Source: an uncultured Rhodopirellula sp. (GTDB taxonomy: Bacteria; Planctomycetota; Planctomycetia; Pirellulales; Pirellulaceae). From it: DNA of 8,674 bases. Position numbers and translations under genes: made by a program. Positions 1-6,473 of this stretch are shown here, in pieces. The DNA is taken from positions 1 through 8,674 of the forward strand of contig CAJXTM010000099.1 in assembly GCA_913061385.1 (NCBI GenBank), read 5' to 3'. The notes beneath the pieces were generated by a model that ran no database searches, was not told the origin of the DNA, and saw only the letters and a list, made by a program, of their open reading frames with translations. The number at the start of each line of letters is the position of its first letter. Position 1 is the first letter of the stretch.

Positions 1-48
1 TCTACACGTAAGGAGTCGTCGGCAGCGTCAGATGTGTATAAGAGACAG
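1..48 (+). other. Nextera i5-side adapter (sequencing artefact)
   Basis: Not genomic. Bases 1-7 (TCTACAC) are the end of the P5 oligo. Bases 8-15 (GTAAGGAG) match the Nextera S505/N505 index. Bases 16-29 (TCGTCGGCAGCGTC) are the Read 1 primer tail, and 30-48 (AGATGTGTATAAGAGACAG) is the Tn5 mosaic end. Read in the frame of the next gene, it yields the spurious peptide MCIRDR, a familiar false N-terminus in protein databases. True sequence begins at 49. Confidence 0.98.
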
Positions 49-118
49 GATCACAGGTTATCAATTTTTTTCCAGAACGAATGCCGCGTTTACGATCAGA
101 TACTTTTGGGAAGCAATT

Positions 119-526
119 GTGAATCAGGAAACATCAGTTCAGGATCAAACTTATAAGCAGGTCATTGTGATGCGCCATGATTTAAAGATGCGACGGGGTA
201 AACAGATTGCGCAAGGAGCGCATGCCTCGATGGCCTTTCTCAGTTCGAGATTGAAAGTGTCGGGTGTTGTGTCGATGGGTGACTTTAATGAAGCTGCCAA
301 GGCATGGCTGTCTGGTGGTTTTGCAAAAATTTGCTGTCGCGTTGAAAGTGAGGATGAGCTATTGGCGATACGCGATCAAGCAAGTCAGCAGGGGTTGGAG
401 GTTCATCTGATTACAGATAGCGGTAAAACTGAATTTCATGGAGTGCCAACGAATACTTGCTTGGCGATCGGACCGGATGAAGCAGCGAAAATTGATGCAA
501 TTACAGGGGCATTGAAGTTGTTATGA
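119..526 (+). CDS. PTH2-family peptidyl-tRNA hydrolase
   Basis: The product cleaves the ester bond between peptide and tRNA in peptidyl-tRNAs dropped from ribosomes, recycling tRNA in the cytoplasm. It is the archaeal/eukaryotic-type fold (PTH2, as in human PTRH2), not the usual bacterial Pth. With GTG at 119 as start it has 135 residues, the normal size of one PTH2 domain. Visible family features are the first strand KQVIVMRHDL (13-22), the signature RRGKQIAQGAHASM (25-38) with the conserved Lys28, Gln32 and His35, and the C-terminal block LITDSGKT (97-104) followed by LAIGP (115-119). No signal peptide is present. The frame stays open leftwards into adapter, so an ATG at 32 is an artefact. 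The ATG at 170 lies inside the first strand and is too late. GTG 119 has GGGAAG at 108-113, five bases upstream. Its stop overlaps the ATG of a small ORF at 523. The family call is secure; the exact start is less so. Confidence 0.9.
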   Translation: MNQETSVQDQTYKQVIVMRHDLKMRRGKQIAQGAHASMAFLSSRLKVSGVVSMGDFNEAAKAWLSGGFAKICCRVESEDELLAIRDQASQQGLEVHLITDSGKTEFHGVPTNTCLAIGPDEAAKIDAITGALKLL

Positions 527-657
527 TCTCAGGGCCACTCTATGTTGGGAAAAGGTTCTCGACAGTTGGTTATGGTTCTGACTTTGTTTGCGAGTTCCCC
601 AAAGTTGAGACACCGCAGATCGAACTATCGAATGCGTTGAATGGTGCGAGAAGCTAG
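523..657 (+). CDS. Small ORF overlapping the PTH2 stop (44 aa), unknown
   Basis: I do not recognise this product. The ORF starts with ATG at 523, overlapping the TGA of the peptidyl-tRNA hydrolase gene in an ATGA arrangement typical of translational coupling. GAAG at 514-517 could act as a weak ribosome binding site. The 44-residue product begins MISGPLYVGKRF and ends LSNALNGARS. It is soluble, mixed in composition, and has no cysteine pair, membrane segment or signal peptide. Codon use does not look abnormal. It is in the same frame as the cytochrome gene at 685 but is separated from it by the TAG at 655. It may be a real coupled small protein, the remnant of a longer gene, or a chance ORF. 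The overlap is the only positive evidence. Confidence 0.35.
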   Translation: MISGPLYVGKRFSTVGYGSDFVCEFPKVETPQIELSNALNGARS

Positions 658-660
658 ACT

Positions 661-684
661 GGGGTATTCCCACCCCTGATTTTT
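661..684 (+). terminator. Weak terminator-like hairpin between PTH2 block and cytochrome gene
   Basis: GGGGT (661-665) can pair with ACCCC (672-676) around a six-base loop, and five T residues follow at 680-684. The stem is only five pairs, so this is a marginal intrinsic terminator. The T run abuts the ATG at 685. If the hairpin does terminate, the cytochrome transcript would more plausibly start translation at the ATG at 718. Confidence 0.25.
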
Positions 685-3225
685 ATGTCACCTGCCTTTG
701 TTACTGCTGCCTTGTCTATGTCCTTTGTCTCATGTCGGCGATCGAGAATCGTATTTACCCCTGGATTGCCTGCAGTGCTGTTTCTGGTGCTAGGTGCTGT
801 GAACAGTCACGGGCAATCGAAGGATCCACCATTCGTTGCTGGATTCGAAAGATTTGCAAGGCATGGTGATTTGAGCCCCGCTGATGCTGGCAGTTTGCTA
901 GTTAGCGAGTTGAATTGTGTGGCATGTCATGCTTCCTCAAAGGATCACTTAGCACCCAAAGGTGGTCCGACATTGACCAGTGCTGCGAATCGTTTTTCTG
1001 GAAAATGGTTACGGGAATACCTGGCAGATCCGACTGGCAAAAAATCCGGTACAACCATGCCGCACATGCTAAGTCATCTCGAACCATCGCAGCAGCAATT
1101 AACGATCAGCAAACTTGTAGCGTTCTTGGGCACGCAGACGAAGGCTTTTGAAACGGTGCGTGCTACCAGTGCCGTAGCGGTCATGCATGAGTTTTGGAAT
1201 CTAGGTGATCCTGTGCGGGGCAGGAGTCTGTATCACACAGTGGGTTGCGTTGCGTGCCATCAACCAGACCCCGATTATACGACGGCCCGAACATCACCGA
1301 CGGCGATTGATCAGATGATCGATCAGCTTGAGCCCGAGGACTTGCAAGAACTTGGGCTGCTGCGGTCGGCCCGTCGTGTTGACTCAGTACCGCATGGAGA
1401 TCTGGTTGGTAAATACACGCGGCAATCATTGACAATGTTTTTATTGCGACCCGATGCGTTTCGAAAAGGTTCGAGAATGCCTTCGATGCGGTTGTCGCCA
1501 GCCGAGGCAGCAGACATCGCGGCACACCTGCTTAGTGAACAATCCAGTGAAGTTGAAATTCGCGGGGCGGTAAATGATCTTGTAATGATTGAAGAGGGCA
1601 GGTCGCTTTTTGTCGAAATGCAGTGTGCTCAATGTCACGAAGCCACTGATGTAGCGACAGTGAAAAAAGCGACTGCATGGGACGATCTTGACCCTTCAAG
1701 CGATCGCAGCTGTCTCGCCGATCCGATTGCAGGGATGCCGCTGTATGGGCTCGATGCAGTTCAGGCAGAATCGATCCGGGCCACGCTTCGAGCATCTTCT
1801 TCGGCGGCTGTATCTGAGCCAGAGCAGTTGGTGCACCATCGCATGCTGCGACTGAACTGTTACGCATGTCACCAGCGCGAGACCTTGCTAAGTCAAGGCG
1901 ACAAAGTTGCGTCGCTGGGCGGGGTTGGCCGTTATCGTAAACCGTATTTCGAAATGGTGGAACAGGTTGATCTGGGTGACGAAGGACGTTTGCCACCGCC
2001 ATTGACAGGTGTTGGTAATAAAGTCCAGCCAAAGGTTTTGAAAGCGGTTTTTGATCAACGCACGTCTGCTTATCGTCGACATATGAAAGCTCGCATGCCT
2101 GCTTATCATGCCAGCGTAGTGAAGGATCTGGTGGAGAATTTTCCGGTCGCCGATCAGGCGGGTAGCAAAGATGAATCAGTGATCTTCGGTAAGGTCAGCG
2201 ATTCGCTGTTTCGTGCCGGACATGAACTGTCGGGAACGGGTTGTGTTGAATGTCACTATTACCGTGGTGAAAGCTTGCCAGGCGTCGTTGGATTGGATCT
2301 TGCAGGAATAACATCACGTGTTAGACCAGAGTGGTTTCATGACTTTGTACTTGATCCCGGCTCGCTGAAAAGGCGAACGCGAATGCCAACGTTTTTTCCG
2401 GACGGCAAAAGTAACCGTCCGGATCTGCTAGACGGTGATGTAGAGAAACAAGTTGCTTCGCTGTGGTTTTACTTAAAAGATCTTGCCAATCAGCCATTGC
2501 CGGAAAAGATTGAAAAAGTCCGGTCGCAAAATTATGAATTGCGACCCACTAAACGGCCCGTTGTACTGCGCTCGTTCATGCACGATGCAGGGACGCACGC
2601 CATTGCAGTCGGTTTTCCCGAGCAGATCCACTACTCATTTGACTCCGAGAAGATTCGATTGGCTTCTGCTTGGAAAGGGCGGTTTCTTGACGCCAGGGGA
2701 ACTTGGTTTGAGCGTTTTACTCCCCCTGCCGACCCTCTCGGTGAATCGCTTGTTCGTTTTCCTCAAGGGCCAGCATTCGCTGTTCTTGATCAAGATGATG
2801 CGGTTTGGCCAGCGTGGGAGAATCAAGAAGACTCTTACCAGTTTCGTGGTTACCGGCTTGATTCAAAAGGCGTGCCGACATTTTTGTATCGGTTCGCCCA
2901 ATGGCAAATTGAAGAACGCATTGAGCCCATGGGTAAAAGTGGACTGCGCCGGCAATGGAATGTAAAACGCCTGAAAAGTGATCCTGCAGAGGCCGGCGAT
3001 GAATCAGCTGTTCTGAATCTATGTATTCATCAGGCTACGAAATTGCAGCGGCAGGCAATCAACCAAGTCAATGGTGATGGATTGCAAGTTCAATTGGTTG
3101 GGGGCACGGATCCAGATACTAAGAGGGCAGATAATAAGATCATGACAGATGGTGAAATTCAGCAATGGATCCTGCCGCTGGAAAGTAAACGTGAACAGAA
3201 GGTTGTTGTGGAGTACGTATGGTGA
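685..3225 (+). CDS. Secreted pentaheme c-type cytochrome with C-terminal planctomycete domain
   Basis: This is a probable periplasmic electron carrier that accepts electrons from the dehydrogenase-like protein encoded next to it; that partnership is inferred. The 846-residue product has an N-terminal export signal: Arg-rich start (CRRSR, 17-21), hydrophobic stretch LPAVLFLVLGAV (28-39) and likely cleavage near SHG-Q (41-44). Five heme-c motifs follow: CVACH at 78-82, CVACH at 188-192, CAQCH at 314-318, CYACH at 392-396 and CVECH at 520-524. Each is followed by a Met-Pro candidate sixth ligand (Met125, 265, 351, 471, 567), so five class-I-type domains are likely. Residues from about 620 to 846 have no heme motif. 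They include AIAVGFPEQIHYSFD and PPADPLGESLV, a module I have seen with planctomycete cytochromes but cannot name. The start is uncertain: neither ATG 685 nor ATG 718 has a clear Shine-Dalgarno, and 718 gives a more compact signal peptide. The 3' end overlaps the next gene by seven bases. Confidence 0.88.
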   Translation: MSPAFVTAALSMSFVSCRRSRIVFTPGLPAVLFLVLGAVNSHGQSKDPPFVAGFERFARHGDLSPADAGSLLVSELNCVACHASSKDHLAPKGGPTLTSAANRFSGKWLREYLADPTGKKSGTTMPHMLSHLEPSQQQLTISKLVAFLGTQTKAFETVRATSAVAVMHEFWNLGDPVRGRSLYHTVGCVACHQPDPDYTTARTSPTAIDQMIDQLEPEDLQELGLLRSARRVDSVPHGDLVGKYTRQSLTMFLLRPDAFRKGSRMPSMRLSPAEAADIAAHLLSEQSSEVEIRGAVNDLVMIEEGRSLFVEMQCAQCHEATDVATVKKATAWDDLDPSSDRSCLADPIAGMPLYGLDAVQAESIRATLRASSSAAVSEPEQLVHHRMLRLNCYACHQRETLLSQGDKVASLGGVGRYRKPYFEMVEQVDLGDEGRLPPPLTGVGNKVQPKVLKAVFDQRTSAYRRHMKARMPAYHASVVKDLVENFPVADQAGSKDESVIFGKVSDSLFRAGHELSGTGCVECHYYRGESLPGVVGLDLAGITSRVRPEWFHDFVLDPGSLKRRTRMPTFFPDGKSNRPDLLDGDVEKQVASLWFYLKDLANQPLPEKIEKVRSQNYELRPTKRPVVLRSFMHDAGTHAIAVGFPEQIHYSFDSEKIRLASAWKGRFLDARGTWFERFTPPADPLGESLVRFPQGPAFAVLDQDDAVWPAWENQEDSYQFRGYRLDSKGVPTFLYRFAQWQIEERIEPMGKSGLRRQWNVKRLKSDPAEAGDESAVLNLCIHQATKLQRQAINQVNGDGLQVQLVGGTDPDTKRADNKIMTDGEIQQWILPLESKREQKVVVEYVW

Positions 3226-4790
3226 TGCGATGTTCAAAATTATTGCATGTTGTAGCTGTGATTGGATTCTGGTGCTTAGGGCTTGAGCTGGTAGTCAGTG
3301 CTGAGGCAGCGGAAGAAGATTACTATCGCCTGCTTTCAGTTGCGACCAGCAAGGCTCCTACTGAATCACGATCCAAGAAATGGAAGCCTTCACCAGAGGG
3401 ATTGCCACTGGAAATTAGTGGGATGACCTTTTTGGATGATCAGCGTTTAGCGGTTGCGATTCGAAAAGGCGAGATATGGATATTGGACGGGGTCTATGAC
3501 GAGCCTGCAACAAACGTGACTTACAAGCGGTTCGCCAATGCTTTGCACGAGCCGTTGGGCTTGTTGCAGCACAAGGGTGCTCTCTACACAGCACAGCGAA
3601 GTGAATTGACAAAAATTCGCGATGTCGATGGTGATGATGTTGCTGACGAGTATCTCACAGCGGCAAAGGGTTGGGCTGTCACTGGGCATTATCACGAGTA
3701 TGCGTTTGGTCCCAAACTTGACGCTGATGGCAATCTTTGGATCACGTTGAATATTGGGATGGGGCTCAAAGGAGATCAACTCAAAAGAGCCGTTCCTGAT
3801 CCGCCACTGGGTTATCGCCAAGGGCGTTGGCGTGGCTGGGGAATGGTCCTCACACCCGAGGGGAAGCTCGTTCCGATGTGTGCCGGAATGAGATCACCTG
3901 CAGGTCTGGGGGCCAATGCAGCGGGGGACATGTTCTATACCGATCAGCAGGGGAATTGGGTGGCAACCAATTCGTTACATCACTTAAGATCTGGAGTGTT
4001 CTTTCATCATGTAGAGGCTTTGGCATCAATGGATGAACCGGGTTCGACCATCCACGGTGTGGAAAAGGTCCCCGCAGGATTACCGCTTCCACAAGCCATG
4101 CAGCAGTTTCCACAGTTGCGACCACCGGCTGTGTGGTTCCCGTACAAGCATGCTGGGCAGTCGCCGACCGACATCATGCTTGACTCGAGTGACGGGAAAT
4201 TTGGGCCGTTTGCTGGTCAGCTTTTTGTGGGTGAATTCACACAGGCTGGCGTGAATCGTGTTTTTCTCGAAAAAGTTGGTGGTGAATACCAAGGTGCATG
4301 CTTTCCATTTCGAAGTGGATTTGCATCAGCCGTGTTGCGGTTGGCTCAGGGCGCCGACGGTAGCATGTTTGCCGGTTTGACTAATCGTGGCTGGAGCAGT
4401 CTTGGTAATGCGAGTTACGGCTTGCAACGTTTGGTATGGACCGGGAAAACGCCGTTTGAAATTCAAGAGATGCGTGCGACGACAGATGGGTTTGAATTAC
4501 GGTTCACGCTACCGGTTGACCCTAAGTCTGCTAGTGATCCCGCTTCCTATGCCATGAAAAGTCACACCTATCTGTATCACTCAGCCTATGGAAGTGATGA
4601 AATCCAGAAACAGAATCTTGAAATCAGGTCCGCCACAGTCTCAGAGGATGGGCGCCGTGTTCGTCTGGTGATCGATGGTCTTCGCGAACTTTTTGTGCAT
4701 TCATTGGAAGCTGACGGTATTCGCAGTGAAGCCGGACAGTCGCTGCTTCACCCTGATGCCTATTACACCTTGAATCGCCGACCAGAATAG
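3219..4790 (+). CDS. Secreted beta-propeller, sorbosone/glucose dehydrogenase-like (PQQ type)
   Basis: This is a probable periplasmic sugar or alcohol dehydrogenase-like protein of the soluble glucose/sorbosone dehydrogenase propeller type seen repeatedly in Planctomycetes; substrate and PQQ binding are unproven. The 523-residue product has a signal peptide (hydrophobic LLHVVAVIGFWCLGLELVV, likely cleavage after AEA at about 30). The propeller spans about 62-408, with blade-like segments EPLGLL (111-116), a Ca-type loop DVDGDDVADE (135-144), TGHYHEYAFGP (155-165), DADGNLWITLN (168-178), TDQQGNW (241-247) and the final GLTNRGW (386-392). Residues from about 412 to 523 form an Ig-like tail (FELRFTLPVDP ... 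YYTLN) common in this group. There is no CxxCH. ATG 3219 overlaps the cytochrome gene by seven bases and has GGAG at 3210-3213, five bases upstream. A second in-frame ATG at 3225 would make a one-base TGATG overlap but sits 11 bases from that site. Translational coupling with the cytochrome is very likely. Confidence 0.82.
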   Translation: MVMRCSKLLHVVAVIGFWCLGLELVVSAEAAEEDYYRLLSVATSKAPTESRSKKWKPSPEGLPLEISGMTFLDDQRLAVAIRKGEIWILDGVYDEPATNVTYKRFANALHEPLGLLQHKGALYTAQRSELTKIRDVDGDDVADEYLTAAKGWAVTGHYHEYAFGPKLDADGNLWITLNIGMGLKGDQLKRAVPDPPLGYRQGRWRGWGMVLTPEGKLVPMCAGMRSPAGLGANAAGDMFYTDQQGNWVATNSLHHLRSGVFFHHVEALASMDEPGSTIHGVEKVPAGLPLPQAMQQFPQLRPPAVWFPYKHAGQSPTDIMLDSSDGKFGPFAGQLFVGEFTQAGVNRVFLEKVGGEYQGACFPFRSGFASAVLRLAQGADGSMFAGLTNRGWSSLGNASYGLQRLVWTGKTPFEIQEMRATTDGFELRFTLPVDPKSASDPASYAMKSHTYLYHSAYGSDEIQKQNLEIRSATVSEDGRRVRLVIDGLRELFVHSLEADGIRSEAGQSLLHPDAYYTLNRRPE

Positions 4791-4851
4791 TTGATGTCGT
4801 GCCAGGTTCAAGGTGCATCATTGATGCTCAAAAGTTAGGTCAGCGTTTGAG

Positions 4852-6348
4852 TCAGTCCGCGAAATCTGGATTGGCAATGGGCCGTTTGGCATCGATGGAT
4901 TCAAGGATTGCTGATAGCCGATCTTTCATCATTTGGACTTTGTCTGGTTCCTGCTCGGCCAAATTGTTTGACTCTTCGAGATCCTTTTCCAAGTCATAGA
5001 GCTCAGAGATCCCCTCATCGAATTGAATCAATTTCCAGTTGCCTTTGCGCAGGATGCTGTAGGGGCCTGGCGCATGACGGTAATGTGGGAAGTGCCAGAT
5101 CAATTCATCACGATCTAGCGGGGTTTGACCACCCGACTTAAGCAGTGGCATGAGCGACAATCCGTCGATTTCGCGATCCTTGGGAGCCTGTACTCCCGCT
5201 GCATCCAGGATGGTTGGGAAAACGTCGATCGAGCAGACGGGCGTGTTCGATCTGGTTCCGGGTTTGATCTGTCCCGGCCAACGAACCAAAAAGGGAACGC
5301 GAATTCCGCCCTCGTAGGCATAGCCTTTGCCACTTCGGAGAGGTGCGTTTTCGGTGGGCCGACCTCCATTGTCCAGACCTCCATTGTCTGACGTAAAAAT
5401 AATCATGGTGCGATCATCCAGATGCAATTCCCGTAATGTTTCAAGGATCTGTTTGGTGGAATCATCAATGGACTCAACCATGGCTGCATACTTTGCATTC
5501 ACATCCGATTTTCCTTCCTGTTTGTACTTTGCAGCGACTTCATCGATCGCTTGAATCGGAGTGTGTACTGCGTAGTGGCCCAGGTTGATGAAGAATGGTT
5601 CGTCCTTCCATTGGCGGATCAACTGTACGGCTTCATCAGCTTCTCGATGGGTCAGGAATTCACCCGGCTTACGGCCCGGCAATGATGGAATGCCAGCTCG
5701 AATCATCGGGTGGCGGTGCTTCGGTTGGTTGTACGGATCGAAGTAGGAAGGTGGTTGCCCATAGTCACAACCGCCGCGATTCTCATCATAGCCCTGCCCC
5801 GGTGGATACCATGCTTCATCACCCAGGTGCCACTTGCCGATGTAGGCGGTTTTGTAGCCGTTGGATCCAAGTGCTTCTGCGAGCGTGACTTCATCATGTT
5901 CCATCCAGAATGGATTGGGCGGACAGAGTAGTTTCCGGTTCCTGCCACCGACATATTCGGTCGGATTTTTTTCAGGGGTGCCGAGATTGCCACGTTGGAA
6001 AAGGCTGCGGATCCAGTCCGTGACACCAATGCGAGCCGGGTAACGACCTGTTTGCAGTGCTGCTCGAGTAGGTGAACAGACGGCACAGGCTGCGTAGCCA
6101 TTTGTAAAACGAAGCCCTTCTTCGGCGATGCGATCGATGTTGGGTGTTTTGTAATAATCACTGCCTTGGCAGGACAGATCCATCCAGCCCATGTCATCAA
6201 CCACAATCAGAATTACATTGGGGCGTGTTCGTTGGGCCTCGATTGCAGATGCGCAATTTTTGTCGGTGTTGACACTGAATGTGAGCGAAATCAGCGTGAA
6301 TAAAATCAGCGGGGTGTATGGAGCGGCAGCAAAAGCAAGACGGCGCAT
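4852..6348 (-). CDS. Secreted arylsulfatase-family sulfatase (S1-type)
   Basis: The product hydrolyses sulfate esters, probably on sulfated polysaccharides or their oligosaccharides outside the cytoplasm. The 498-residue protein carries a signal peptide (hydrophobic PLILFTLISLTFSV, 13-26; cleavage around ASA-I at 33-36). The type I sulfatase core is complete: Asp51-Asp52 (VDDMGW), the formylglycine motif CSPTR with Cys91 and Arg95, Lys172 and His174 (IGKWHLG), His262 (HYAVHTP), Asp321-Asn322 (TSDNGG) and Lys341 (RSGKGYAYEGG). The C-terminal part carries WHFPHY and the DLEKDLEESNNLAEQEPD signature of this group. It resembles arylsulfatase A / N-acetylgalactosamine-6-sulfatase homologues, but substrate cannot be read from sequence. 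Cys91 must be converted to formylglycine by a maturation enzyme not seen here. It converges on the propeller gene (61-bp gap) and diverges from the second sulfatase. GGA lies six bases before its ATG, a weak ribosome site. Confidence 0.93.
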   Translation of the reverse strand: MRRLAFAAAPYTPLILFTLISLTFSVNTDKNCASAIEAQRTRPNVILIVVDDMGWMDLSCQGSDYYKTPNIDRIAEEGLRFTNGYAACAVCSPTRAALQTGRYPARIGVTDWIRSLFQRGNLGTPEKNPTEYVGGRNRKLLCPPNPFWMEHDEVTLAEALGSNGYKTAYIGKWHLGDEAWYPPGQGYDENRGGCDYGQPPSYFDPYNQPKHRHPMIRAGIPSLPGRKPGEFLTHREADEAVQLIRQWKDEPFFINLGHYAVHTPIQAIDEVAAKYKQEGKSDVNAKYAAMVESIDDSTKQILETLRELHLDDRTMIIFTSDNGGLDNGGRPTENAPLRSGKGYAYEGGIRVPFLVRWPGQIKPGTRSNTPVCSIDVFPTILDAAGVQAPKDREIDGLSLMPLLKSGGQTPLDRDELIWHFPHYRHAPGPYSILRKGNWKLIQFDEGISELYDLEKDLEESNNLAEQEPDKVQMMKDRLSAILESIDAKRPIANPDFAD

Positions 6349-6473
6349 TTATAATCCAGCCTTAGGGATGGGCAAGTTGTTGGAATCCGTTTCACTCTTG
6401 ATTGTATCCCAAATCCTTCATCAAGCGTTTCCTTCAATCGCATTGTTTCAATCAGGAATCTAACATTGTGTGC
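6349..6473. promoter_or_regulatory. Divergent intergenic region between the two sulfatase genes
   Basis: This 125-bp gap separates two genes read in opposite directions, so it should carry the promoters of both and could allow joint regulation. I could not identify convincing -35/-10 pairs or an operator palindrome. The placement follows from gene orientation alone. Confidence 0.5.

Noticed and set aside
542..640. Alternative 32-codon frame after the PTH2 gene
   Set aside because: It overlaps the better-placed ATGA-coupled frame, is rich in Arg, and has no supporting signal.
1532..2032. Long minus-strand frame (166 codons) opposite the cytochrome gene
   Set aside because: It is fully antisense to a gene with five heme motifs, and its product shows no recognisable domain. 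It is an overprint of the coding strand.
4815..4827. Perfect palindrome GCATCA-T-TGATGC between the convergent genes, considered as a bidirectional terminator
   Set aside because: The one-base centre forces a shorter stem of about four pairs, and there is no T run on either strand.
5703..6206. 167-codon minus-strand frame within the arylsulfatase-like gene
   Set aside because: It is a frame-shifted shadow of the sulfatase, which keeps every catalytic residue in its own frame.
6402..6473. N-terminal extension of the iduronate-sulfatase-like gene from ATG 6402
   Set aside because: It puts charged, non-signal residues before a good signal peptide and occupies most of the divergent promoter gap.
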